NCBI GenBank assembly: GCA_947454695.1
Contig: CANGMW010000032.1
Location: 1-14,325, forward strand
Source of the DNA: Comamonadaceae bacterium
Lineage (GTDB): Bacteria > Pseudomonadota > Gammaproteobacteria > Burkholderiales > Burkholderiaceae_C
Reading direction: 5' to 3'
DNA length: 14,325 nt
Part shown: positions 1 through 8,043 of the stretch, in pieces
Layout: the number at the start of each line of letters is the position of its first letter
Numbering within the stretch: position 1 is the stretch's first letter
Position numbers and translations under genes: made by a program
The notes under the pieces: model-generated
Told to the model about the DNA's origin: nothing
Seen by the model: only the letters and a program-made list of their open reading frames with translations
Database searches by the model: none

Positions 1-576
1 ATTCCCCGATACGGATTGTTGGTTTTATTGAGCGCAACTATTGTTATTGGCCTGTGGTTTGTGTGGTTAGGGACCTCGTACGATGAGCTGGAAGCTGAGC
101 AAGCCACTGAACTGAAGTTGCGCGAAGACTATAAGAACAAGCTTGGCAAAGCGATCAACTTAGATGCCCTGATTAAAGAAAGAGAACAAGTTTTGCTCTA
201 CGTCACGCAATTGGAGCGTCAGTTGCCCAGTAAAGCAGAGATGGATGCTTTGCTGTCAGATGTCAATCAGGCCGGCATTGGCCGCTCATTGCAGTTCGAG
301 TTGTTTAGACCTGGCCAAGTGGCCGTGAGTGAATATTATGCTGAGTTGCCCATAGCTATTCGTGTGACCGGTCGCTTCCATGACATGGGCTCGTTTGCCT
401 CCGACATTGCAAATCTGTCGCGTATTGTCACGCTCAACAACATGAGCATTGTCCCGTTCAAGGAAAAAGACGGTCTGTTGTCCTTGGATGCGACAGCTAA
501 AACATTCCGCTATCTTGATCCGGAAGAAATAGCTGCGCAGCGCAAAGCTTCTGGTGGTAAAGGCGGCAAAAAATGA
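1..576 (+). CDS. pilO: Type IV pilus inner-membrane alignment protein PilO (5' partial)
   Basis: PilO pairs with PilN in the inner membrane and, with PilP, connects the cytoplasmic PilM ring to the PilQ secretin during type IV pilus assembly. The frame is open from base 1, so the gene enters from outside the window. A TTG at 16 could be read as a start, but the family normally has a cytoplasmic leader before the membrane helix, so I treat the gene as truncated by the window edge. Visible parts are one membrane helix (about residues 5-24 of the visible part), a charged coiled-coil stretch (about 27-85) rich in Glu, Lys and Leu, then the periplasmic alpha/beta domain. The C-terminus is a Gly/Lys-rich tail. 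The stop overlaps the start of pilP by 4 bases (ATGA). Identification rests on architecture plus the pilP and pilQ genes that follow; pilM and pilN are expected upstream. Confidence 0.9.
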   Translation: MPRYGLLVLLSATIVIGLWFVWLGTSYDELEAEQATELKLREDYKNKLGKAINLDALIKEREQVLLYVTQLERQLPSKAEMDALLSDVNQAGIGRSLQFELFRPGQVAVSEYYAELPIAIRVTGRFHDMGSFASDIANLSRIVTLNNMSIVPFKEKDGLLSLDATAKTFRYLDPEEIAAQRKASGGKGGKK

Positions 577-1112
577 ACAGCCTACGCCGTTTCATCGGGC
601 TCGCCTTGTTGCTTGTGCTCGCCGCCTGCGGCGCATCAGGAGAGGATGAACTGCAAGCTTGGATGAATGAGCAGCGTGATCAACTCAAACCCCATGTGAC
701 GCCGGTTGAAGCACCTAAAAAATTCACACCTGAGCCCTATGAAGAGTTGAACGCGACGGAACCCTTCAGCAAGGATAAGTTGCTTCTCGTCTACAAACGC
801 GACCTCACCCAAGCCAAGAACAGCGCTTTATTAGCCCCTGAGTTGACCCGCAGAAAAGAGGCTCTGGAAGCCATCCCTTTGGACAATATGGCCATGGTGG
901 GCTTCATGTTCAAAGATGGGCAACCAGTTGCATTAATTAAGATTGCTAACCAGCTCAACAGGGTGCGGGTGGGAAACTACTTGGGGCAGAGTTATGGTCG
1001 GGTGGTGAGCATTAGCGAGTCGGCGTTGGTGCTGCGAGAAATTGCGCAAGACGCGACCGGTGAGTGGAGAGAGCGAACCACCTCACTGCAACTGCAAGAG
1101 GTATCGAAATGA
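573..1112 (+). CDS. pilP: Type IV pilus lipoprotein PilP
   Basis: PilP is a periplasmic lipoprotein that binds the PilN/PilO heterodimer and the N-terminal domains of the PilQ secretin, bridging the two membranes. The 179-residue product has a lipoprotein signal peptide: Arg5-Arg6, a hydrophobic core, and lipobox Leu-Ala-Ala-Cys with the lipidated Cys at residue 19 and Gly at the next position (no inner-membrane-retention Asp). A flexible Pro/Glu-rich linker (about 35-65) precedes the compact beta domain (about 98-178), whose GFMFKDG and NYLGQSYGRV stretches fit the family. Its length is typical. The ATG overlaps the pilO stop (ATGA); an AAAGG at 559-563, inside the end of pilO, is the only Shine-Dalgarno-like sequence, so coupling to pilO translation is likely. 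Its own stop overlaps the pilQ ATG in the same way. Confidence 0.93.
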   Translation: MNSLRRFIGLALLLVLAACGASGEDELQAWMNEQRDQLKPHVTPVEAPKKFTPEPYEELNATEPFSKDKLLLVYKRDLTQAKNSALLAPELTRRKEALEAIPLDNMAMVGFMFKDGQPVALIKIANQLNRVRVGNYLGQSYGRVVSISESALVLREIAQDATGEWRERTTSLQLQEVSK

Positions 1113-3268
1113 AGCGCTACAACATGTCTTGGACTTATTTCAATCTGGTCTTGGCAAGCTGCTTAATCTTCTTGGCCGGAATCGCCAATGTTAAAGCTCA
1201 GCCTTTGGCTGTTGCGGGAGAATCAGCACAACCTCAAGCCGAAGTCACCAGACCCAGTATCGAGTCGATTAAAGGTGCAGTGCAGTCGGGAGCAGAAGTG
1301 CTTCGGGTCGATCTGACACAAGCATTAACGGACGTTCCTCAAGGTTTTTCGATCAAGACCCCTGCGAGGATTGTGCTGGACTTACCCGGGGTTGTGAGTT
1401 CATTGGGTCGATCTGCGCTAGACATTAACCAAGGCAATATGGTTTCGGTGAGTGTGGTTCAGTCGGGCGAACGCAGTCGATTGGTCTTGAACTTAAAGCA
1501 AGCGACCAATTACATGGCTCACTTAGAAGGCAAGGCATTGCTGGTGGTATTGGAGCCAGTGGTATCTCAGACGTTAGAAGCAGGTGCGCCCACTGTTTTC
1601 GCCGAAAACAAGAACCGCAATATCGCCCCCATCAAAGATATTGACTTTCGCACGGGGGTCAATGGCTCTGGGCGGGTGGTGGTGAACCTTCCAAACAATC
1701 AAGTTGGCGTGGATATCCGACAACGAGGGCAGACCTTGGTGGTTGAATTCATGAAATCCACCTTACCTGAAGGCTTGAAACGACGCTTAGATGTCACAGA
1801 TTTTGGAACACCTGTGCAAAGCGTGACCACCTTTCAGGTGGGCGACCGCGTGCGCATGCTAATTGAGCCCAAAGGGAATTGGGAGCACAGTGCATATCAA
1901 AGCGATGACCAGTTTGTCGTTGAGGTCAAGCAAACCAAGGTGGATCCTGCCAAGCTAACGCCGGGCGTGGGTTACTCGGGGGAAAAGATGTCGCTCAATT
2001 TCCAAAATATTGAAATCCGTACCCTGTTACAGGTATTTTCAGAGCACACAGGTTTCAATATCGTCACGTCCGATTCGGTAGTAGGCAATGTCACGCTTCG
2101 ATTGCAAGATGTGCCTTGGGACCAAGCCTTGGAAATTGTTCTTCAATCCAAGGGGCTGGGCGTGCGCAAATCTGGAAACGTCATGTGGATCGCCCCTAAG
2201 GATGAGATCATCGCCAAGGAAAAATTGGAACGTGAATCCAATGTTGCACTGGAAAACCTTGAGCCATTGCGAACTCAATCATTTGTTCTCAATTACGCAA
2301 AAGCCGCCGACCTTCTCAAAGTGTTAACCGGCCAGGGTGCTGGTGGTGCAGGTGGCGGTGTGCCCAGTGCCGCACCTGGCACGGCTGCTCCAAGGCTACT
2401 GAGTCCTCGCGGCAGTGCGATTTCGGATTCGAGAACAAACCAATTGTTCGTGACTGATGTCAGCAGCCGTCTTGAAGCCATTCAGGAATTGATCTCCAAG
2501 ACGGACATCGCTATCCGGCAGGTGTTGATCGAAGCCAGAATCGTAGAAGCATCGGATTCATTTAGCCGTTCATTAGGTGTTCGTTTAGGAGGTGGTGGCA
2601 ATGCGGTGGATGCTGCTACCACTCAAGGGGGTATTCAATTTGGCCCGAGCTATGCAGCGGGCAGTGTTGGAGCAGGTCCAGGCTCCTTTGTGAATTTGCC
2701 TGCGTCCGGGGCGACCGGCACGTTTGCGGTGTCCATTTTTGGTGAAGGGGCTGCTCGCTTTTTGAATCTGGAAATTTCAGCCATGGAAGCCGATGGCAAA
2801 GGCAAAATCGTCTCTAGTCCCCGCGTAGTGACAGCGGACAAAGTCTCAGCTGTCATTGAGCAAGGTACAGAGTTGCCTTATCAGGTCGCCTCAGCCAGCG
2901 GCGCTACCTCAATTGCTTTCAGGAAAGCCAATTTGAAACTTGAGGTCACTCCACAAATCACGCCTGAAGGCAACGTGATTTTGGAACTGGACATCAACAA
3001 AGACTCGGTGGGCCAGTTGACGACAGCGGGTTATGCCATCGACACCAAACACGTGAAGACACAAGTGCTGGTCGAAAATGGTGGCACTGTGGTGATTGGT
3101 GGCATCTTCACTTCAATTGAGACCAATAACGAATCCAAAATCCCTTTCCTCGGGGACATTCCCATTCTGGGTAATTTGTTCAAGGGCAGTACGCGCAGCA
3201 GCGACAAGAAAGAACTGCTGGTATTCATTACGCCTAAAATGATTTCCGACAAAGCCGCAGTGCGCTGA
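1109..3268 (+). CDS. pilQ: Type IV pilus outer-membrane secretin PilQ
   Basis: PilQ forms the multimeric outer-membrane channel through which the type IV pilus passes; the same pore often serves DNA uptake. The frame is open from 1064, but I choose ATG 1109: it overlaps the pilP stop by 4 bases, has AAGAGG at 1096-1101 seven bases upstream, and puts a good signal peptide at the N-terminus (likely cleavage after Ala30, VKA/QP). The product is 719 residues. Domains in order: two AMIN peptidoglycan-binding domains (about 63-150 and 176-272), a secretin/TonB short N-terminal domain (about 294-364), a secretin N1-type repeat (about 388-466) interrupted by a Gly/Ala/Pro-rich loop (about 407-428), and the C-terminal secretin barrel domain (about 540-713). 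The barrel domain carries the VENGGTVVIGGIF, PFLGDIPILGNLF and LLVFITPKMI signatures of the superfamily. No odd residues or frameshift seen. Confidence 0.97.
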   Translation: MKRYNMSWTYFNLVLASCLIFLAGIANVKAQPLAVAGESAQPQAEVTRPSIESIKGAVQSGAEVLRVDLTQALTDVPQGFSIKTPARIVLDLPGVVSSLGRSALDINQGNMVSVSVVQSGERSRLVLNLKQATNYMAHLEGKALLVVLEPVVSQTLEAGAPTVFAENKNRNIAPIKDIDFRTGVNGSGRVVVNLPNNQVGVDIRQRGQTLVVEFMKSTLPEGLKRRLDVTDFGTPVQSVTTFQVGDRVRMLIEPKGNWEHSAYQSDDQFVVEVKQTKVDPAKLTPGVGYSGEKMSLNFQNIEIRTLLQVFSEHTGFNIVTSDSVVGNVTLRLQDVPWDQALEIVLQSKGLGVRKSGNVMWIAPKDEIIAKEKLERESNVALENLEPLRTQSFVLNYAKAADLLKVLTGQGAGGAGGGVPSAAPGTAAPRLLSPRGSAISDSRTNQLFVTDVSSRLEAIQELISKTDIAIRQVLIEARIVEASDSFSRSLGVRLGGGGNAVDAATTQGGIQFGPSYAAGSVGAGPGSFVNLPASGATGTFAVSIFGEGAARFLNLEISAMEADGKGKIVSSPRVVTADKVSAVIEQGTELPYQVASASGATSIAFRKANLKLEVTPQITPEGNVILELDINKDSVGQLTTAGYAIDTKHVKTQVLVENGGTVVIGGIFTSIETNNESKIPFLGDIPILGNLFKGSTRSSDKKELLVFITPKMISDKAAVR

Positions 3269-3305
3269 TAGCCATTGCTCACTTCTTCTACTTTGACTGC
3301 GAATT

Positions 3306-3830
3306 TTGATCATCAGTTTGGTAGGTCTGCCGGGTTCTGGTAAATCGACGGTCGGGCGACAGCTCGCCCGTCGACTTCAGCTGCCTTTTGTGGATTCCGA
3401 TCACCGTATTGAGTCCCGGCTGGGATGTCCGATTCGCGAATATTTCGAGCGCGAAGGCGAAGAAAAATTCCGCGATATCGAACAGCAAGCTATTGAAGAG
3501 TTGACGACAAACGCGCAAGGAATCCTATCGACCGGTGGTGGTGTGGTGCTAAGAGAAGCCAATAGAAACCGCTTGCGTGAATGTAGCCATGTCGTGTACC
3601 TCAAGTCTTCGCCTGAAGAATTGATCCATCGTTTACGGCACGACAACAGCCGTCCTTTGCTGCAGGTTGCCGATCCGCTGTCACGCTTGCGAGACCTCTA
3701 TGCTGTGCGAGATCCTCTGTATCAATCGGTGGCTCATTTTGTGATTGAAACAGGCAGGCCCTCGGTCGCGACCCTGACCAATATGATCATCATGCAACTC
3801 GAACTCGCCGGCGTCTTGCCGTCTGCCTGA
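3306..3830 (+). CDS. aroK: Shikimate kinase
   Basis: This cytoplasmic enzyme phosphorylates shikimate to shikimate 3-phosphate with ATP, in the common aromatic pathway. The 174-residue product has the Walker A loop GLPGSGKST (residues 7-15), shikimate-binding Asp30 and Asp32, Arg56 in FRDIE, the GGG motif at 77-79, and the lid Arg116 in SRPLL. All key residues are present and the length is normal. The start is the weak point: in this frame a TGA at 3294 closes the upstream side, and between it and the P-loop there is no ATG or GTG, only TTG 3306 plus ATT 3303 and CTG 3297. TTG 3306 gives the normal family N-terminus. No clear Shine-Dalgarno sequence lies ahead of it. It follows pilQ by 37 bases and precedes aroB by 46. 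Confidence 0.95.
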   Translation: MIISLVGLPGSGKSTVGRQLARRLQLPFVDSDHRIESRLGCPIREYFEREGEEKFRDIEQQAIEELTTNAQGILSTGGGVVLREANRNRLRECSHVVYLKSSPEELIHRLRHDNSRPLLQVADPLSRLRDLYAVRDPLYQSVAHFVIETGRPSVATLTNMIIMQLELAGVLPSA

Positions 3831-3859
3831 TTCCAGCCCCAGCTAAAACCCATCCAGTG

Positions 3860-3874
3860 CCCTAAACTGTAGGG
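3860..3874 (+). promoter_or_regulatory. Small hairpin over the aroB ribosome binding region
   Basis: CCCTA at 3860-3864 pairs perfectly with TAGGG at 3870-3874 around a 5-base loop, ending two bases before the aroB ATG. The AGGG in the right arm is the only Shine-Dalgarno-like sequence here, and it is closer to the start than usual. A TAAACT at 3863-3868 also resembles a -10 box. The sequence is clear, but any regulatory role is inference; a 5-base stem can arise by chance. Confidence 0.25.
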
Positions 3875-3876
3875 TT

Positions 3877-5001
3877 ATGGAACTCTCAAAAGCAAGCGCA
3901 ATCTCAAGCGCGACCCAAGTTGGTATCGCCTTAGGCGACCGAAGTTACCCTATTTTGATCGGGCCGTCGCTGCTTCAAAGCAGTTCATCGTGGCAAGGCT
4001 TGCCCAAAGCCACCCAGGCGTTGATCGTGTCCAACACCACGGTGGCCCCTTTGTACGCGGATGCGCTCAAAAGCGCTTTGCAGTCGCTCTATGCGCAAGT
4101 CCATGTTCTGGCTTTGCCCGATGGCGAGCAGTACAAGACCTGGGAAACTTTGAATTTGATATTTGATGCCCTGCTGTCGCATCAGTGCGATCGCAAGACG
4201 GTGTTGTTTGCTTTAGGCGGGGGTGTCGTGGGGGATATGACCGGCTTTGCGGCGGCGAGCTACATGCGGGGGGTGCCTTTTGTTCAAGTGCCCACGACCC
4301 TCTTGGCACAAGTGGACTCGTCGGTGGGGGGCAAGACCGCGATCAACCATCCCTTGGGCAAGAACATGGTCGGGGCGTTTTACCAGCCGCATCGCGTGGT
4401 GTGTGATCTGTCCACCCTCAAAACCCTGCCCGAACGCGAACTCAGCGCTGGGCTGGCGGAGATCATCAAGTACGGCCCCATAGCTGACATGGATTTTTTG
4501 GCCTGGATTGAGGCGAACCTGAGCGCTTTGCTGCAGCGTGATCCGTTGGCACTTTCATTCGCGGTGAAAAGAAGCTGTGAAATCAAAGCCCATGTCGTTG
4601 GTCAGGACGAACGCGAGTCCGGCGTGCGGGCGATTTTGAATTTTGGCCATACTTTCGGGCATGCGATTGAAGCGGGCATGGGCTATGGCGCTTGGTTGCA
4701 TGGGGAGGCGGTGGGGTGCGGCATGGTGATGGCTTGCGAATTAAGCCATCGATTGGGTCTGGTGGACGCAGCTTTCGTGAAAGGACTCAAGCAGGTGATT
4801 CAAACAGCGGGACTGCCGGTGGTCAGCCCCATCTTGTCCAAGGAGGACAACGCCGGGCGCTATTTGGAGCTGATGCAAGTCGACAAGAAAACCGAGGGCG
4901 GCGAATTGCGCTTTGTGCTGATCGATGGCCCCGGCCGTGCTGCGGTGCGGTCTGTGGACACCACTCTGGTGCGCCAAGTGGTGGATGCCTGCTGTGCTTA
5001 A
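3877..5001 (+). CDS. aroB: 3-dehydroquinate synthase
   Basis: AroB converts DAHP to 3-dehydroquinate, the second step of the shikimate pathway, using NAD+ and a divalent metal in the cytoplasm. The 374-residue product has the substrate/NAD region PDGEQYK (81-87), the Gly-rich GGGVVGD (114-120), the QVPTTLLAQVDSSVGGKT block (137-154) and the three metal ligands expected from characterised enzymes: Glu195 in AEIIKYG, His258 in FGHTFGHA and His275 in LHGEA. The N-terminus runs about ten residues longer than is common before the GDRSYPI strand. ATG 3877 is used because no other Met codon precedes that conserved strand. It lies 46 bases after aroK and is probably co-expressed with it and the pilus genes, although a weak promoter just upstream cannot be excluded. 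Confidence 0.97.
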   Translation: MELSKASAISSATQVGIALGDRSYPILIGPSLLQSSSSWQGLPKATQALIVSNTTVAPLYADALKSALQSLYAQVHVLALPDGEQYKTWETLNLIFDALLSHQCDRKTVLFALGGGVVGDMTGFAAASYMRGVPFVQVPTTLLAQVDSSVGGKTAINHPLGKNMVGAFYQPHRVVCDLSTLKTLPERELSAGLAEIIKYGPIADMDFLAWIEANLSALLQRDPLALSFAVKRSCEIKAHVVGQDERESGVRAILNFGHTFGHAIEAGMGYGAWLHGEAVGCGMVMACELSHRLGLVDAAFVKGLKQVIQTAGLPVVSPILSKEDNAGRYLELMQVDKKTEGGELRFVLIDGPGRAAVRSVDTTLVRQVVDACCA

Positions 5002-5014
5002 GCAGTTGCAGGTC

Positions 5015-5029
5015 ATGCGCCGCGCGCAT
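5015..5029 (+). other. GC-rich hairpin between aroB and dgt
   Basis: ATGCGC (5015-5020) and GCGCAT (5024-5029) form a perfect 6-base stem with a 3-base loop, 13 bases after the aroB stop. A 10-base palindrome, TGCTTAAGCA, also spans the aroB stop codon at 4995-5004. No run of T follows, so a classic intrinsic terminator is not supported. It may be a weak pause site or chance. Confidence 0.25.
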
Positions 5030-5054
5030 TCTTGGGTTTGATTCCGTTGTGGTC

Positions 5055-6233
5055 ATGACACTTGCCGCCTATGCTTGTGACCCGGCCCAGAGCCGCGGTC
5101 GGCGCTATGCCGAGCCGCCAGCGCCCACGCGCACCGAGTTCCAACGCGATCGGGACCGTATCGTTCACTCCACCGCCTTTCGCCGCTTGGTCTACAAGAC
5201 GCAGGTATTTCTGAACCATGAAGGCGACCTGTTTCGTACCCGCATGACGCACTCGTTGGAAGTGGCGCAGTTGGGACGATCCATCGCCCGCTCTCTGGGC
5301 TTGAACGAGGATCTGGTGGAGGCGATTGCCTTGGCCCATGACTTGGGGCACACCCCATTCGGCCACGCCGGCCAGGACGCGTTGCACGAGTGCATGGCGC
5401 AGTACGGCGGGTTTGAACATAACCTGCAAAGCCTGCGCGTGGTGGATCAACTGGAAGAGCGCTACCCCTTGTTTGATGGCTTGAACCTGACATTTGAGAC
5501 CCGCGAAGGCATTCTCAAGCATTGCTCGCGTAAGAATGCCCAGCAGCTCGAGGCTTTTGAGCAGGGGGGTATTGCTGCGCGGTTTTTGAACCACACGCAG
5601 CCCAGTCTGGAAGCGCAGTTGTGTAATCTGGCCGACGAAATTGCCTACAACGCCCACGACATCGACGACGGCGTGCGCTCGGGGCTCATCACCTTAGACC
5701 AGCTGCAAGCCGTGGCCTTGTTTGATGATTTGCGCCGGCAGACGCTGGCTGAGCATGCGCATCTGGCGGACATCGGACAAAGCCGTCGCCTTCTGTATGA
5801 GGTCATTCGCCGCATGCTCAGCCAACAGGTTTACGACGTGATCCAGGCCACATCCGTTAAGTTGCAGCACAGCCAGCCCCATTCGGCCGAGGCCGCTCGC
5901 CACTTGCCCCCGCAAGTGTCGTTCAGCTTGACGATGCAAGGCCGATCAGCGGAACTCAAAAAATTCCTGCTCGACAATTTGTACCGCCATCCCCAGGTCG
6001 TGCACACCATGTCGCAAGCCAAGCAGGTCATCCGGGACTTGTTCGAGGTTTACTGCGCAAAGCCCGATGAACTGCAGGCCGGCTTTGCGGAGCAAATCCG
6101 CTCGGCCAAAACCGCTGCGGATCCCACTGCGGTTTTAACCCGCGTGGTAGCGGATTACATCGCCGGCATGACCGATCGTTTCGCTTCGCGTGAGCACGAA
6201 CGCCTGACCGGCAGAAAGTTGCTGGCACCTTGA
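5055..6233 (+). CDS. dgt: HD-domain deoxyguanosinetriphosphate triphosphohydrolase-like protein
   Basis: Members cleave dGTP, and in many cases other dNTPs, to the deoxynucleoside plus tripolyphosphate, so they trim the nucleotide pool. The 392-residue product fits the shorter type-2 class. It opens with the typical GRRYAEPPAPTRTEFQRDRD segment (15-34), then HSTAFRRLVYKTQVF (38-52). HD-superfamily metal ligands are visible: His66 (THSLE), His95-Asp96 (AHDLGHTPFGHAGQ) and Asp194 (ADEIAYNAHDIDD). The frame is open back to 4692, inside aroB, but that stretch has low-complexity, shadow-like composition; ATG 5055 gives the family's normal start. No strong ribosome binding site precedes it. The stop overlaps the TTG start of the transporter gene. 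Substrate preference cannot be told from sequence, and some relatives have been tied to phage resistance, which nothing here specifically suggests. Confidence 0.94.
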   Translation: MTLAAYACDPAQSRGRRYAEPPAPTRTEFQRDRDRIVHSTAFRRLVYKTQVFLNHEGDLFRTRMTHSLEVAQLGRSIARSLGLNEDLVEAIALAHDLGHTPFGHAGQDALHECMAQYGGFEHNLQSLRVVDQLEERYPLFDGLNLTFETREGILKHCSRKNAQQLEAFEQGGIAARFLNHTQPSLEAQLCNLADEIAYNAHDIDDGVRSGLITLDQLQAVALFDDLRRQTLAEHAHLADIGQSRRLLYEVIRRMLSQQVYDVIQATSVKLQHSQPHSAEAARHLPPQVSFSLTMQGRSAELKKFLLDNLYRHPQVVHTMSQAKQVIRDLFEVYCAKPDELQAGFAEQIRSAKTAADPTAVLTRVVADYIAGMTDRFASREHERLTGRKLLAP

Positions 6234-7444
6234 AAGCCAATCCCGCCTACCTTGTCATATTGGCCGGCGTGTCCGCTGCGCTGCATGTCGGTAAGCTATC
6301 TCCTGCCTTGCCCATTCTGCGGGAAAGCTTGGGCGTGAGCCTGATGCAAGCAGGGTTTTTGCTGTCGCTGGTTCAGCTCTGTGGCATGTTGCTGGGTTTG
6401 GTTGTAGGCGGCGCGGCCGATGGCTGGGGGCTGCGGCGCACGCTGGTCACCGGTTTGCTTTTGCTCGGTATGGCTTCCTGCTTGGGTGCACTGGCCCCCG
6501 ATGCGAACACCTTGCTGTGCACACGTGCGCTCGAGGGACTGGGATTTCTGCTGGTGATCATGCCCGCTCCAAGTCTGATGCGACAGTTGGTTGAGCCACA
6601 GCGACTGAGCAAAATGATGGGCATGTGGGGCACTTTCATGCCCCTGGGCACCGGGCTGGCCTTGTTATGCGGCCCTTTGGTGATCGCCACCATCGATTGG
6701 CAAGGTTGGTGGTGGGCCTTGTCGGGTTTGAGCTTTGTGATGGCCTTCTGGATCTGGCGACGCGTTCCAAGCGATGGCGCTCATACCCCTGCTGCGAACT
6801 TGGACACACATGACTTAGCGGCGCAGCACTGGCGCGGTCGCTTGATGCTCACCCTGCGCTCGCCCGGCCCCTGGCTGGTGGCCTTGAGTTTTGCGGTGTA
6901 CTCGGCTCAGTGGCTGGCGGTGATCGGTTTCCTGCCCGTGATCTATGCACAGGCAGGCTTTGCAGCCACCTCCACCGCCCTCCTGACCTCCGTGGTGGCG
7001 GCGGTGAACATGCTGGGCAATATCGCGTCGGGTCGCTTGCTCAGCCGCGGCATGGCAGCGCACCATTTGCTTTATGTGGGCTGCACGGTGATGGGTCTGG
7101 GCGCCTGTCTGGCTTTTCAAGAAGGCGGGGTGCGCTGGCTGTTGGGTGATGCCGAGGCTACTGTGCGCTTTCTGGCCGTGTTGATGTTTTCTATGGTCGG
7201 GGGTGTGATCCCCGGCACCTTGTTCACCTTGGCCGTGCGGCTGGCGCCCACCCCGAAAACCGTGTCCACCACCGTGGGCTGGATGCAGCAATGGTCTGCC
7301 ACCGGCCAGTTCCTGGGACCACCTTTGGTCGCCTGGGTGGCTGCCGGGGTGGGCGACTGGCATCTGACCTGGCTGGTGACCGGGGCCTGTGCACTGGCCG
7401 GTCTTTTTCTGGCGCGTCAGATTGGACGTAGGATGCGCGGATGA
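6230..7444 (+). CDS. Major facilitator superfamily transporter
   Basis: The 404-residue product is a polytopic inner-membrane protein with about 12 hydrophobic segments in two halves separated by a polar loop (about 180-205), the MFS plan. The loop after helix 2 carries an MFS motif-A-like sequence, GGAADGWGLRRT (60-71), with the conserved Gly, Asp, Gly and Arg-Arg. Helix 1 begins almost at the N-terminus. The substrate is not evident; the overall look recalls the cyanate/nitroimidazole (CynX/NimT-like) branch, but this is a weak impression. The likely start is TTG 6230, overlapping the dgt stop by 4 bases (TTGA); no ATG occurs in the first part of helix 1. The only upstream purine stretch, AGAAAG at about 6213-6218, is far from the start, which suggests coupling to dgt. 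The 3' end overlaps the DUF1415 gene (ATGA). Confidence 0.9.
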   Translation: MKANPAYLVILAGVSAALHVGKLSPALPILRESLGVSLMQAGFLLSLVQLCGMLLGLVVGGAADGWGLRRTLVTGLLLLGMASCLGALAPDANTLLCTRALEGLGFLLVIMPAPSLMRQLVEPQRLSKMMGMWGTFMPLGTGLALLCGPLVIATIDWQGWWWALSGLSFVMAFWIWRRVPSDGAHTPAANLDTHDLAAQHWRGRLMLTLRSPGPWLVALSFAVYSAQWLAVIGFLPVIYAQAGFAATSTALLTSVVAAVNMLGNIASGRLLSRGMAAHHLLYVGCTVMGLGACLAFQEGGVRWLLGDAEATVRFLAVLMFSMVGGVIPGTLFTLAVRLAPTPKTVSTTVGWMQQWSATGQFLGPPLVAWVAAGVGDWHLTWLVTGACALAGLFLARQIGRRMRG

Positions 7445-8043
7445 CTGCACCTACCCCGCTTGAAATTGAATCGCAAGTGATCCAGGACACCGTTGGCTGG
7501 CTGGAGCGTGCTGTGATTGGTTTGAATTTGTGCCCGTTTGCCAAAGCCGTGCATGTCAAACAACAAATCCACTATGCCGTGTGCCTGAGCGATCAGGCCC
7601 GCGATGTACTGGCGCTTTTGCGCCAGGAACTGCTGAGCTTGGTGCAGACGCCGCCCGATCAACGTGACACCACGTTGCTGATGGTGCCTTTGGGCTTTCA
7701 AGATTTTCTGGACTTCAATGATTTTCTGGGCGATGCGGATCGGGTACTGCGCGATCTCGACTTAGAGGGCGAGATTCAAATCGCCAGCTTTCACCCTGCC
7801 TACCAGTTTGCCGATGCGCAGGCGGGCGATGTGTCCAACTGCAGCAACCGCTCGCCTTATCCCACCTTGCACCTGATTCGTGAAGCCAGCATTGACCGTG
7901 CGGTAAAAGCCTTTGCGGATGCCCACGACATTTACGAGAAAAACATCCAAACCCTCAAGTCGATGGGCCAGCCCGGTTGGGCGGCCTTGGACGTGGGCCC
8001 GCACCTTGACCTGTCTGATTCGCCCCAGCCCATGCTGTCATGA
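7441..8043 (+). CDS. DUF1415 family protein, function unknown
   Basis: I recognise this 200-residue protein as the DUF1415 family by its length, the N-terminal helix ending in GLNLCPFAK (27-35), the SFHPAYQFAD block (117-126) and the SNCSNRSPYPTLHLIRE stretch (132-148). It is soluble, without signal peptide or membrane segment. Cys31, His118, Cys134 and His144 lie in the conserved blocks and might form a metal or redox site, which is inference only. No biochemical function is known to me. Both ends overlap neighbours by 4 bases (ATGA with the transporter gene upstream and with the methyltransferase gene downstream), so it is translated as part of the dgt-transporter-DUF1415-methyltransferase run. 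In this window the pairing with a methyltransferase is the best clue to its role. Confidence 0.88.
   Translation: MTAPTPLEIESQVIQDTVGWLERAVIGLNLCPFAKAVHVKQQIHYAVCLSDQARDVLALLRQELLSLVQTPPDQRDTTLLMVPLGFQDFLDFNDFLGDADRVLRDLDLEGEIQIASFHPAYQFADAQAGDVSNCSNRSPYPTLHLIREASIDRAVKAFADAHDIYEKNIQTLKSMGQPGWAALDVGPHLDLSDSPQPMLS

Noticed and set aside
1064..1108. Upstream start for pilQ at 1064
   Set aside because: It would put 15 polar residues ahead of the signal peptide; ATG 1109 has AAGAGG and the operon-style ATGA overlap.
4692..5054. Upstream extension of the dgt frame into aroB
   Set aside because: The added 121 residues are Gly/Arg/Ser-rich out-of-frame aroB sequence; the family start is at 5055.
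6815..7450. Minus-strand open frame of 211 codons opposite the MFS gene
   Set aside because: Translation is a low-complexity Gln/His/Gly-rich shadow of a membrane-protein gene.
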